IMG/VR virus record: IMGVR_UViG_3300030103_001972
Coordinates: 1 to 49,687 of that record
DNA: 49,687 nucleotides
Source: a virus
Direction: 5' to 3' (one strand)
The translations under genes and the position numbers were made by a program. This document shows, one piece after another, positions 1-7,023 of the stretch. Below the pieces are notes generated by a model. The model worked only from the letters and a program-made list of their open reading frames with translations. It was not told the origin of the DNA and ran no database searches. Every line of letters begins with the position of its first letter. The first letter of the stretch is position 1.

Positions 1-23
1 AGGGGGAGATACACTATACCCCT
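1..23 (+). other. Weak hairpin at the left window edge
   Basis: AGGGG at 1-5 can pair with CCCCT at 19-23 around a 13-base loop, followed by an A/T-rich stretch without a clear T-run. It could be the end of a terminator for a gene outside the window or a leader structure. Apart from this hairpin and the motif at 65-84, nothing else is evident in the first 105 bases. Confidence 0.25.
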
Positions 24-64
24 ATATTTATAATATATAAAAAAAGTAAATATATAAAGTACCA

Positions 65-84
65 TGTAATTATCTAGTTATAGG
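65..84 (+). promoter_or_regulatory. Candidate phage promoter motif, copy 1
   Basis: TGTAATTATCTAGTTATAGG lies 22 bases upstream of the first gene. It is the first of five intergenic copies of a TGTAAY-(A/T)-rich motif, the others starting at 5421, 17408, 29659 and 39799. All sit just upstream of a plus-strand gene. This copy matches the others mainly in its first 9 bases. The promoter role is inferred from position and recurrence only. Confidence 0.4.
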
Positions 85-105
85 AAAATTTACAAAAATC
101 ATACA

Positions 106-492
106 ATGTCAGTAACACTAACACCAACACTAAGTCTATCAAGCACAACTACAACAGGAGACCCGTTGAGCTTTTCTGTAACTAAAGCTTTAACATTAGG
201 AGTTAACGACGTTAGACTAAGCAAGAAGTATGTTGTTAACGATCATAGCGGTAGTGACGCGCCTAAAATATTCAACCATTCAACTATGGGCAAAAGCTAC
301 GTGTATGTAAAAAATACACATGGCACTAGAACAGTACATTTAGGAGCAACGGTTACTACGCAAGCAGCTGCAGCAGAAATGATATTAGCGCCAGGAGAGT
401 TTGCTTTCTTTCCTTGGGCAGGAGTAAGAGATCTATTTGCCATAGCAGATGCAGATGGCGGCGAAGTAGAAGTAATGATTTTTGAAGCATAA
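106..492 (+). CDS. Small virion-type protein, paralogue of the next gene
   Basis: A 128-residue protein of unknown function. Its start (TPTLSLSS, then DPLS) and a late motif (APGEFAFF) match the following gene (KPTLSLSS, DPLSMAV, HPGEFAYF), so the two are tandem paralogues. The composition is Ser/Thr/Ala/Gly-rich with predicted beta strands and no signal peptide or membrane segment. This suits a capsid decoration or tail-associated subunit, but no catalytic motif or recognised domain is visible. The start has an A-rich upstream (ACAAAAATCATACA) and no Shine-Dalgarno, as for most genes here. Only 13 bases separate it from its paralogue. Confidence 0.75.
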   Translation: MSVTLTPTLSLSSTTTTGDPLSFSVTKALTLGVNDVRLSKKYVVNDHSGSDAPKIFNHSTMGKSYVYVKNTHGTRTVHLGATVTTQAAAAEMILAPGEFAFFPWAGVRDLFAIADADGGEVEVMIFEA

Positions 493-505
493 TAAAATAT
501 AAACA

Positions 506-955
506 ATGGCAACACTAAAACCAACATTATCACTATCAAGCACTGATGCTCACTCAGATCCACTTAGCATGGCTGTTACCGCATCGTCAATAGTAAGTGC
601 ACCATCAACTGGTATATCAGTTATCTCAACAGATGATAACCCATTAGGAGCAGGAGCTGGCGTACTAGTAGAAGAAGATCCGTTAGTTGATACTTATGTT
701 TATATAAAACATACTGGTAAAAAGAATACAGCTCCACTAACTGATGCAGCAGCTGGTGACAAAGTAATAGTAACCAACGTTGACGGAACGGCAACTGGTA
801 TTAAATTAACACTTCACCCTGGAGAGTTTGCATACTTTTGTTTAGCAGCAGGTACAGGTGGTAGTGGTATCGCAGGCACACAAGGTGGGCTTAAAATAGC
901 AAAAGTATCTGGTAATGACGTTATGGTTGAATACGGATGCTGGCGTAAAACATAA
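506..955 (+). CDS. Small virion-type protein, paralogue of the previous gene
   Basis: A 149-residue protein of unknown function. It shares the N-terminal PTLSLSS...DPLS block and the C-terminal PGEFAYF block with the upstream gene, and has a longer Gly/Asp/Thr-rich centre. The beta-rich, small-residue composition resembles surface subunits of phage particles. It ends in YGCWRKT, unlike its paralogue, so the two have diverged at the C terminus. No enzyme motif, signal peptide or membrane segment is present. A short palindrome follows the stop codon. Confidence 0.75.
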   Translation: MATLKPTLSLSSTDAHSDPLSMAVTASSIVSAPSTGISVISTDDNPLGAGAGVLVEEDPLVDTYVYIKHTGKKNTAPLTDAAAGDKVIVTNVDGTATGIKLTLHPGEFAYFCLAAGTGGSGIAGTQGGLKIAKVSGNDVMVEYGCWRKT

Positions 956-971
956 TAAGGAAAATCCTTAT
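955..971 (+). other. Short perfect hairpin after the paralogue pair
   Basis: ATAAGGA at 955-961 pairs with TCCTTAT at 965-971 around an AAA loop, beginning at the last base of the upstream stop codon. No T-run follows, so it is a weak terminator at best. It could be a processing or mRNA-stability hairpin. Confidence 0.3.
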
Positions 972-996
972 ACCTAATTAATTAAAACCAAATAAC

Positions 997-1290
997 ATGA
1001 CATACATATACTATAAAAGTAGTACATATACTACAGAACCTAAAATTTCAGAAAAACAATTAGATGAGTGGAAACACTTAGCTGAAAAGAAAAACTGGAG
1101 AATAACACAACTACCTAACGGTTATTATCAAACAGAGGTTAATAAACCCGAAGATAAAGACCAATGGGTTGACATAACAAGAAGAGAAACAATGGAAGGT
1201 GCTGAAGCTGCTATTGATGGAAGTGTTGATCACTTTACTAAAAAGCTAGAATATATTAAAGGACCTAAAGTTGTAAAAACTTTTAACTAA
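997..1290 (+). CDS. Hypothetical protein, 97 aa
   Basis: A soluble, charged 97-residue protein I do not recognise. It starts MTYIYYKSSTYT and has a helix around EKQLDEWKHLAEKKNWRI, then a short strand-rich segment (ITQLPNGYYQTEV), and a Lys-rich end. Signal peptide, membrane segment and catalytic signature are all absent. It follows the paralogue pair after 41 bases and is 5 bases from the next gene, so it is probably co-transcribed with the MAFK-type genes downstream. Confidence 0.65.
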   Translation: MTYIYYKSSTYTTEPKISEKQLDEWKHLAEKKNWRITQLPNGYYQTEVNKPEDKDQWVDITRRETMEGAEAAIDGSVDHFTKKLEYIKGPKVVKTFN

Positions 1291-1295
1291 ACAAT

Positions 1296-1652
1296 ATGGC
1301 ATTTAAATTAGGAAGCAGCAATAAAAAACCAATACACTTAGGTGGGATTAAGGTTGTACCAACACCTTTAGAAAAAGGCACTGTAGCTGAAGCTAGAAAT
1401 GACGGTACTATTGCTGTTGATCCTAAAGTAAAACCAGGTAGCAAACTTATGCGCAGAGTAATTAAGCACGAAATGAAGCATATGAAAGATATGGCTGAAG
1501 GCCGCGCTGATTACGGAGACAACTGGTTAATGTGGGAAGATAAAATATATATTAGAAAAAACGGTAACATTGAAGGACCTAATGGCAAATGGCCTGAAGG
1601 AGATGCTCATCATCCGTGGGAAGCAGAAGCAATAGCTGCAGAAAAACAATAA
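1296..1652 (+). CDS. Putative small zinc metallopeptidase with MAFK start
   Basis: A 118-residue protein with a HEMKH motif (H58, E59, H62), the HExxH signature of zinc metallopeptidases, in a predicted helix (VIKHEMKHMKDMA). E109 or E111 in the C-terminal WEAEA segment could be the third metal ligand, as in gluzincins; this is inference. The N terminus reads MAFKLGS, the start shared by several otherwise unrelated proteins in this genome. It might act in virion maturation or entry. It is short for a free-standing protease, and the motif alone does not prove activity. Confidence 0.6.
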   Translation: MAFKLGSSNKKPIHLGGIKVVPTPLEKGTVAEARNDGTIAVDPKVKPGSKLMRRVIKHEMKHMKDMAEGRADYGDNWLMWEDKIYIRKNGNIEGPNGKWPEGDAHHPWEAEAIAAEKQ

Positions 1653-1669
1653 CAAATAAATAAAAGAAC

Positions 1670-2770
1670 ATGGCTTTTAAAATGAACAGAAATAAGTTCT
1701 CTTTTGGTGAGGGAACTGGAAGTGCTAAACCTATGAATTATGGTGGCGCAAAAAATATGAATCACGACAGTGCAAAGAACATGAGCTACGGTGGAGCAAA
1801 GAATATGAATTACAGCCCAAACGATAAAAGCCATCACGGCAGCGCAAAAGACATGTCAACTGAACCACTAAAATTTAGAAGTTATGTAGCTAGAAAGCTT
1901 GTTGAAGGTAGTGTTAAAGCTTCAAAAAGTATTAAAAATCTTTATAACAAAGCAGCAAAACAATTTAGTAAAACTAAACCTAAAACTAATACTAAGGCTA
2001 ATACTAAGACTAGTACTAAAACCACTACTAATAAAAACGATGTTACTAAATTTGAACAAAAACTACCAGCAAATAACAAAAATAATCCTAATTTTACTAA
2101 TCCAAAAGGCGGGCCAAAAACTGGTAATAAAAATATTAAACTAGACGCTAAAAATATAAAAAAGCCTACTAAGTCAAAAAGTACTGTATCAAAAACAATA
2201 AACACAATTGGTAACCTATCACTTGTTGGAGCTGGTGTAAATGAAGGAATTAAATTGTTTAAAAATAAATCTAAAGACACAGTAGAAGATACTACTAAAA
2301 CTAACGGATCAGGCGGTGGTAAAGGCGGCGGTAAAGGCGGTAGTAAAGGCGGTGGTAAAAATGATAAAAAAACTACTACTACTACTACCACTGATACTAA
2401 ACCAGGTAAAGTAACTACATCTAAAATAACTAGAGGTAGAGATACCGTAACTAAAAGAAAAGAAGAGGGTGTTAGCGAAAGTGTTAGATTAGATAGAAAA
2501 AGAAAAATAGGTGGTGATAAACAAATAGATCAGACTATAAATCTTCAAACTGGAAAGTCTAAAGAAAGAAAAACTAAAACAAACAAAGCTAAAGAAAGGT
2601 TCTACGATGAAAAGGGAACAATGACTAGAAAGACTAAAGATAAAAGAGGTAAACAAAAAATTACTACCTATGAAGATGGTAAGATTACTAAAACTAAAGT
2701 TAATAAAAGAACTGGTAAAGTTAAAGTTAAAACTAGAAGACGAGGCCAGATCTTTGCTAAAAAATCATAA
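1670..2770 (+). CDS. Basic Lys/Thr-rich MAFK protein with AK(N)M repeats
   Basis: A 366-residue, strongly basic, low-complexity protein. It begins MAFKMNRNK and carries about five copies of a short repeat (SAKPMNY, GGAKNMNH, DSAKNMSY, GGAKNMNY, GSAKDM) within residues 18-62. Long Lys/Thr/Asn runs follow, then a Gly-Lys segment (GGGKGGGKGG-like, around 215-230) and a Lys/Arg-rich C terminus. One short hydrophobic stretch (NTIGNLSLVGAGV) is seen near 180. It is probably disordered and may bind nucleic acid, as a packaged DNA-condensing or ejected protein; that is inference. The next gene shares both the MAFK start and the repeat. Confidence 0.7.
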   Translation: MAFKMNRNKFSFGEGTGSAKPMNYGGAKNMNHDSAKNMSYGGAKNMNYSPNDKSHHGSAKDMSTEPLKFRSYVARKLVEGSVKASKSIKNLYNKAAKQFSKTKPKTNTKANTKTSTKTTTNKNDVTKFEQKLPANNKNNPNFTNPKGGPKTGNKNIKLDAKNIKKPTKSKSTVSKTINTIGNLSLVGAGVNEGIKLFKNKSKDTVEDTTKTNGSGGGKGGGKGGSKGGGKNDKKTTTTTTTDTKPGKVTTSKITRGRDTVTKRKEEGVSESVRLDRKRKIGGDKQIDQTINLQTGKSKERKTKTNKAKERFYDEKGTMTRKTKDKRGKQKITTYEDGKITKTKVNKRTGKVKVKTRRRGQIFAKKS

Positions 2771-2772
2771 AC

Positions 2773-3540
2773 ATGGCATTTAAAATGAAAGCAGGGTCAG
2801 ACGGCCCAATGAGAAAAAACTTCCCGCACGTATTTAAAAAAGATCACGGTGGTGCTAAGAACATGAACTACAGCGCTAAGAAAATGAATTACAGCGCTAA
2901 GAAAAAAATAGATGAGTTCGGGGAGTATATAGACGATGCTGGCTCTCCTGTTCAAGACCCAGCTAACGCTCCTTCTCCTAGAAATAAATCTAAGTTAAGA
3001 CAAAAAATAGATGCTGGTAGAGTTAGAAGAAAAACTAGAAAAGCTCAAAAGCTAAAAGACAAAGCTGCTAACCTTAGAGAAAATGCTGCTAATGATCCAA
3101 GAAGTAGAAAAAGAGCTGATAGATTAGAAAGAAGAGCTACTAATAAAGAGAAAAGAGCTAATTTAAAACAATCACAAGCTAAAAATATAACTGAAGGAAA
3201 AGATAAAATGGCTAACGTTACTGATGACAGAACTACAATGCAAGCTTTAAGAGGTGGTAAGAACGTAACATTTGGTGATGAAGGTAGAAAAGGTGATAAG
3301 GTCAAGACAGACGCTGTAATAGGTGATGTTGCTCCTGAAAACAAAGCTCCAAAAGAAGAGCCTAAAAAATCTGTAGTTAACGATGAAATGTCATTTAGTG
3401 AAGCTTATAGAGCTCAAAGAAACGCTAATAAGAAAGCTGGTATAGCTCATTACGGAGATAAAGCTGGAAACTTTACTTGGAGAGGTAAGACATACAACAC
3501 TGAGTCAAGATCAGAAAAAGCCAAAAGAACAGGAAAGTAG
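2773..3540 (+). CDS. Basic MAFK protein with AK(N)M repeats
   Basis: A 255-residue basic protein starting MAFKMKAGSDG, two bases after the previous gene. Residues 28-45 contain GGAKNMNYSAKKMNYSAKK, the same repeat unit as in the upstream protein. The middle (about 75-145) is an Arg/Lys/Ala-rich helical stretch likely to form a coiled coil, and the C terminus is charged. There is no enzyme motif. Shared start and repeats suggest that the two neighbours have related roles, perhaps as DNA-associated virion components. It lies 48 bases upstream of groEL. Confidence 0.7.
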   Translation: MAFKMKAGSDGPMRKNFPHVFKKDHGGAKNMNYSAKKMNYSAKKKIDEFGEYIDDAGSPVQDPANAPSPRNKSKLRQKIDAGRVRRKTRKAQKLKDKAANLRENAANDPRSRKRADRLERRATNKEKRANLKQSQAKNITEGKDKMANVTDDRTTMQALRGGKNVTFGDEGRKGDKVKTDAVIGDVAPENKAPKEEPKKSVVNDEMSFSEAYRAQRNANKKAGIAHYGDKAGNFTWRGKTYNTESRSEKAKRTGK

Positions 3541-3588
3541 TAGAGCTTTAAATCTACACAAGTTAAATTAAATTAAATTAAATACATT

Positions 3589-5157
3589 ATGGAATACAAT
3601 TTACCAAGTGAGTTGGTAAAAAACTTAGACTTCGGTGATGACGCTAAGAAAAGAGTTATTGCCGGAGTTAACAAGTTAGCCCAAGCCGTTAAATCTACAT
3701 TAGGTGCTTCAGGTAAGTGCGTTGTATATGAAGATGGTCGTGGCAAGCCGGTCATAACAAAAGACGGTGTAACCGTTGCGGAAAGCGTAGTCTTATATGA
3801 TCCGGTCGAGAACATGGGCGCAACTCTAATTAAAGAAGCTGCTAGAAATACAGTTAACGAAGCTGGTGACGGCACAACAACTGCTACAGTGCTAGCTGAA
3901 GCAATAATCAAACAAATAGACGCTGCGACCGCAGAAGGTCTAACAATCAGAGAAATAAAAGATGGGGTTAACAAAACGCTAGAAGATGTTATTGCTTATT
4001 TAAATAATAAAGCAATAGATGTTGAAGGTAGTATGTTAGAGTCTGTTAGTGCTATATCATGCAACAACGATAAAGAGCTAGGTGCTATAATAGCAAAAGC
4101 TTATTTTACAGTTGGAAAAAGCGGCGTAGTATTAATGGAAGAAAGCGAATCAGATGAAACGTATGTTGACATCGTAGATGGCGTTAAAGTAGAGTGTGGG
4201 CTTACGTCTCCTCACTTTGTTACTAATACGGAAAAACATACATGTGAACTAGATAATCCGTATGTTTTTATTTGTTCTTCTGAAATACCCAATGTACGTA
4301 AGGTACAAAGTATACTTGAGTACGTTATTAAGAACAACCGATCTTTACTCATAGTAGCTCCAGTAGCACAGCAAGTAAAGTCGGCGCTAATGATGAATAA
4401 AGTTAAAGGTAATATTAAGGTAAACATTATTGATTTACCAGGCTTTGGTCCTACTAAAAAAGATACTACAGACGATCTAGCTATATTAACTGGAGCTACA
4501 GTTATGAATGAAGAACTTGGCGATGATTTAGATTTAATGAAGCCTGAGTATTTAGGTGAAGCTGAGTTTGCCGTAACAGATGACAAGCACACGGTGCTAA
4601 CACTTGAAGGTATGACTGAAGGTATTGAAGGTAGAATAGATGAGCTAAATAAACATCTGCTTGAAGAAAAAAATGATTTTATTAAAAAGAAACTAGAAGC
4701 TAGATTAGCCATGTTATCAGGTAGTGTAGGTATAGTTAAAGTTGGAGCAAACTCTAAGGTTGAGCTTAAAGAAAAGAAAGACAGAGTTGAAGATGCTATA
4801 TATGCTACTAAGGCAGCATTGCAAGAAGGTATTGTGCCCGGTGGTGGCGTAGCTCTATTAAACGCTAGTCAAGAAATAGAAACTAAAAGATGTGGTAAAG
4901 TATTACTTAACGCGCTATCGTCACCATTTAAAACTATACTTGACAACGCTGGTTTAGAACAAGTAGCGCCAAGACCTATTAAAGGTATAGGTGTAGATGT
5001 AGTAACTAGCAAAGAAGTTAATATGGTTGAGTCTGGCATTATTGATCCAGTACTTGTGACTAAGTCTGCACTTAAAAACGCTGTAAGTGTAGCACTAACT
5101 ATTATGTCAGCGGATTGTGTAATATCAAATGTACGTATACCAAATGCAAGCAGTTAA
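3589..5157 (+). CDS. groEL: Phage-encoded chaperonin GroEL
   Basis: A 522-residue chaperonin, ATP-driven folding cage subunit. ATPase residues are intact: KDG with D59 (E. coli D52), GDGTTTATVLA with D94 (D87), and RVEDAIYAT with D402 (the catalytic D398). GIVPGGGVALL is also present, and the apical domain is complete from LTSPHF through PGFG. Differences from bacterial GroEL are a shorter stretch in the C-terminal equatorial domain after residue 420, HF where YF is usual in the substrate/GroES-binding surface, and no Gly-Gly-Met tail (it ends PNASS). It overlaps groES, forming a two-gene unit. Divergence and flanking phage genes argue against host contamination. It likely folds capsid or tail proteins. 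Confidence 0.96.
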   Translation: MEYNLPSELVKNLDFGDDAKKRVIAGVNKLAQAVKSTLGASGKCVVYEDGRGKPVITKDGVTVAESVVLYDPVENMGATLIKEAARNTVNEAGDGTTTATVLAEAIIKQIDAATAEGLTIREIKDGVNKTLEDVIAYLNNKAIDVEGSMLESVSAISCNNDKELGAIIAKAYFTVGKSGVVLMEESESDETYVDIVDGVKVECGLTSPHFVTNTEKHTCELDNPYVFICSSEIPNVRKVQSILEYVIKNNRSLLIVAPVAQQVKSALMMNKVKGNIKVNIIDLPGFGPTKKDTTDDLAILTGATVMNEELGDDLDLMKPEYLGEAEFAVTDDKHTVLTLEGMTEGIEGRIDELNKHLLEEKNDFIKKKLEARLAMLSGSVGIVKVGANSKVELKEKKDRVEDAIYATKAALQEGIVPGGGVALLNASQEIETKRCGKVLLNALSSPFKTILDNAGLEQVAPRPIKGIGVDVVTSKEVNMVESGIIDPVLVTKSALKNAVSVALTIMSADCVISNVRIPNASS

Positions 5158-5401
5158 CGATTATGTAATAGTTGATATAATAAAAGAAGGGCCAAAGAAA
5201 GTTGGTGGTCTTATATTAACTGAACAAACAGATGAAACGAACAGGTACAAAAAAGCTAATGTTATTTCTACAGGTAATGACGTCCCTGTTGTTAATAAAG
5301 GCGATGTTGTATACTACGATGCAGTTGCTGGACACGATATAGCTTACAACGACATTGTATATAGAGTTATACGCGCTAGAGATATAGTTATAGTAGAATA
5401 A
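5144..5401 (+). CDS. groES: Phage-encoded co-chaperonin GroES
   Basis: An 85-residue co-chaperonin that would cap the GroEL cage. The N terminus (MQAVNDYVIVDII) matches the first GroES strand, and the mobile loop that contacts GroEL is present (KKVGGLILTEQ; the hydrophobic tripeptide is LIL). The C-terminal strands (KGDVVYYD, then RDIVIVE) complete the barrel. An in-frame ATG at 5129 would add MYVYQ, but the 5144 start gives the usual GroES N terminus and length. It overlaps the end of groEL by 14 bases, so translation is probably coupled. The order EL-ES is the reverse of the usual bacterial operon. Confidence 0.92.
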   Translation: MQAVNDYVIVDIIKEGPKKVGGLILTEQTDETNRYKKANVISTGNDVPVVNKGDVVYYDAVAGHDIAYNDIVYRVIRARDIVIVE

Positions 5402-5433
5402 TTACTATTTATTAAAAACGTGTAATTACTATT
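5399..5433 (+). repeat. Direct repeat TAATTACTATT downstream of groES
   Basis: TAATTACTATT occurs at 5399-5409 and again at 5423-5433, 24 bases apart. The second copy lies inside the candidate promoter motif starting at 5421, so the pair could be an operator or a duplicated promoter core. The rest of the 113-base gap (5402-5514) is A/T-rich with no small gene or RNA that I can see. Confidence 0.4.
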
Positions 5434-5440
5434 AAAGTAG
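5421..5440 (+). promoter_or_regulatory. Candidate phage promoter motif, copy 2
   Basis: TGTAATTACTATTAAAGTAG lies in the gap after the chaperonin genes, 75 bases upstream of the next start. It shares TGTAATTA and a later AGTA with the copies at 17408 and 29659. It would start a transcript through the small genes, holin, terminase and capsid to the terminator at 16442. The role is inferred. Confidence 0.4.
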
Positions 5441-5514
5441 ATTATACATAAACTATAAACCAAAACCTAAACCAAATAATCATAAATTAATTATAAACTT
5501 AAAAAAAACAAGAT

Positions 5515-5820
5515 ATGTTATTAGATAATGAAAAAATGTTAATTTTTAAAAATGCTGATGATGATACCGCTATGTTACCGCTTTCTAGGTTGAAAGAAAT
5601 AAACGGTGGCACTGGATCAATAGTATTAACTTTTGATGCTGAAGCTGACGTAGATGTAATCACGTTAGCTTGTGGGGCAGATGAATTTGAAGCTTGTAAA
5701 AAACTTATAAGATTCATAAACTCAACTAGAATAGTTAACAATAGTGGTGCTTTAGTTATAGCAGATGATATAGCTGGGGTATACTGTGATCCTGAATTTA
5801 CAGGTGTAACAATAGCTTAA
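5515..5820 (+). CDS. Small acidic protein, first of a paralogous pair
   Basis: A 101-residue acidic protein of unknown function. Residues 8-20 (MLIFKNADDDTAM) align with the start of the next protein (FLFFQNADNDCNV), and both continue with a PL(S/T)(R/K)LK motif, an FD(A/V) strand and a helix before an (A/V)(I/D)(N/D) strand turn. The two are therefore tandem duplicates. An internal ATG at 5536 would give a start more like the paralogue, so the true start is uncertain. No membrane segment, signal or enzyme motif is present. It is probably a small structural or accessory virion protein. Confidence 0.7.
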   Translation: MLLDNEKMLIFKNADDDTAMLPLSRLKEINGGTGSIVLTFDAEADVDVITLACGADEFEACKKLIRFINSTRIVNNSGALVIADDIAGVYCDPEFTGVTIA

Positions 5821-5846
5821 TTACTAACTTTTAAAAATATAACAAA

Positions 5847-6155
5847 ATGAACAAATTTTTATTTTTCCAAAACGCAGATAACGACTGTAATGTTTACCCC
5901 TTAACTAAACTAAAATCAGTTGAAGGCGAAGACGATGCTTTAAAATTTACCTTTGACGTTGCAGGAGGCGTTGACACTATTTCTGTACTTTTAGAAGACG
6001 ACTCTGATGAATTAGTAGCAATGAGAGAAGTTGCTGAAGCAATTAACGCTCATCCGCACGGCGATGGTGTTATAGTAGTAGGAGACGATGCTAACACTAA
6101 GTTTGCTATGACTGCTTTTAAAAAAGACGGTAACGCTGTTGGTGCAGCAGGGTAA
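5847..6155 (+). CDS. Small acidic protein, second of a paralogous pair
   Basis: A 102-residue acidic protein related to the previous gene through the (I/F)F(K/Q)NAD(D/N)D start, the PLTKLK segment and a following FTFDV strand. It is Asp/Ala/Gly-rich with alternating short strands and one helix, and its function is not recognisable. The end (AFKKDGNAVGAAG) is flexible. The stop codon lies 3 bases before the winged-helix gene, so the two are probably translated from one message. Confidence 0.7.
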   Translation: MNKFLFFQNADNDCNVYPLTKLKSVEGEDDALKFTFDVAGGVDTISVLLEDDSDELVAMREVAEAINAHPHGDGVIVVGDDANTKFAMTAFKKDGNAVGAAG

Positions 6156-6158
6156 TAG

Positions 6159-6599
6159 ATGCGATTAACTAGTCACGATTTACGTGATTTACAAATCCTT
6201 AAGTATTACAGGCTCGTTAGAAAATGGGCCTGTAAAACTTACGGGTTAACAGACGCTGATCTTGAATTACTAATTTACTTAGATTGCAAGGGGCGTTTTA
6301 CAAGAAATGAATTTATCGACGGTACCTATACAATGAGTTGGGATAAAAACCGTTGGGAAAAATTAAGGAGGAATGGTTGGATAGAAACGTGGAGACACAG
6401 AAATAGAACAACCATCAAATACTCAGTATTCAAAACCTCCTTTAAGTGCTCACACTTGATAAGTAGAATATATCGTATACTTTTAGGGGAAGAGGATATA
6501 CCTACTTCAGAATCAAATGTGTTTTTTAATAACAAATCATACACCGATAAGGTAATGAATAAGTCTATCGATGATATGATAAAAGATAATAAACGATGA
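6159..6599 (+). CDS. Winged-helix DNA-binding protein, MarR-like
   Basis: A 146-residue basic protein. Residues about 28-90 have the layout of a winged helix: LTDADLELLIYLDCKGRFTR (helices 1-2), TMSWDKNRWEKLRRNGWI (recognition helix) and ETWRHRNRTTIKYSVF (wing). Aromatic and basic residues on the third helix would contact DNA. This architecture resembles MarR-type regulators, and proteins of this kind are common in marine phage genomes; the exact family is my inference. Candidate targets are the TGTAAY motifs. It overlaps the holin gene by four bases (ATGA). Confidence 0.6.
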   Translation: MRLTSHDLRDLQILKYYRLVRKWACKTYGLTDADLELLIYLDCKGRFTRNEFIDGTYTMSWDKNRWEKLRRNGWIETWRHRNRTTIKYSVFKTSFKCSHLISRIYRILLGEEDIPTSESNVFFNNKSYTDKVMNKSIDDMIKDNKR

Positions 6600-7018
6600 T
6601 AGGAAAATTTATAGGTGGCTTATTCGGCAAAGTAGTAGAAAATGCAGAAGGAATACTTGATAAAGTTATTACAACAGACAAAGAAAGAGATGAAGCGAAA
6701 CTCGCTCTTAGACGGCTATTACTTGACGCCGAAACAGAAGCTTTTAAACAAGAGGTCGAGGATAGAAAAAGCGCTCGTGATATGTACAAAGACGATGCGC
6801 TCATTCAAAAAATCCTTGCGACATTATTTACAGCAGCATACTTTGGATTAAGTTTCATGATGTTTAAGTTTTTCGTAATGAGAGATCTTGAACTAGGTGA
6901 GTTTGAAATAAGTTTTATTTCTACTATATTTGGAGCCATGAGTGCTAAAGTTAATACGGTAGTCGATTTTTTCTTCGGCGGATCGTCAAAGAAAAATGAA
7001 CAAACAAATAAAAAATAA
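6596..7018 (+). CDS. Holin-like membrane protein of the 3TM type
   Basis: A 140-residue protein with an amphipathic N-terminal helix (IGKFIGGLFGKVV), a charged helical stretch (residues 28-68, KERDEAKLALRRLLLDAE), a membrane segment at about 71-95 (IQKILATLFTAAYFGLSFMMF) and a second at about 104-127. It ends in VDFFFGGSSKK and a Lys/Asn tail. This layout matches the GTA/phage 3TM holin family, where a DDAL(I/V)QK-type segment precedes the hydrophobic block and the tail contains FGSS. It would open the inner membrane at lysis. The candidate lysin lies far away, at about 42.5 kb. Confidence 0.7.
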   Translation: MIGKFIGGLFGKVVENAEGILDKVITTDKERDEAKLALRRLLLDAETEAFKQEVEDRKSARDMYKDDALIQKILATLFTAAYFGLSFMMFKFFVMRDLELGEFEISFISTIFGAMSAKVNTVVDFFFGGSSKKNEQTNKK

Positions 7019-7023
7019 ATAAA

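Noticed and set aside
1942-2391. 149-aa open frame on the minus strand inside the basic MAFK gene
   Set aside because: It is the complement of Lys/Thr/Gly-rich repeats, giving a Leu/Val/Pro-rich artefact with no gene spacing or start context.
2340-2400. Short tandem DNA repeats (GGTAAAGGCGG, ACTACT) as CRISPR or mobile element traces
   Set aside because: They are in-frame codon repeats encoding Gly-Lys and Thr runs, with no spacers or inverted ends.
3589-5401. groEL-groES as host contamination or misassembly
   Set aside because: Flanks are phage genes with the same codon and start style, both genes are divergent (no GGM tail, shortened segment) and in reversed order.
5402-5514. Possible tRNA or small RNA in the largest gap within the gene-dense plus strand
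   Set aside because: No cloverleaf arms or TTCRA-type loop; only A/T-rich sequence with a direct repeat and the promoter motif.
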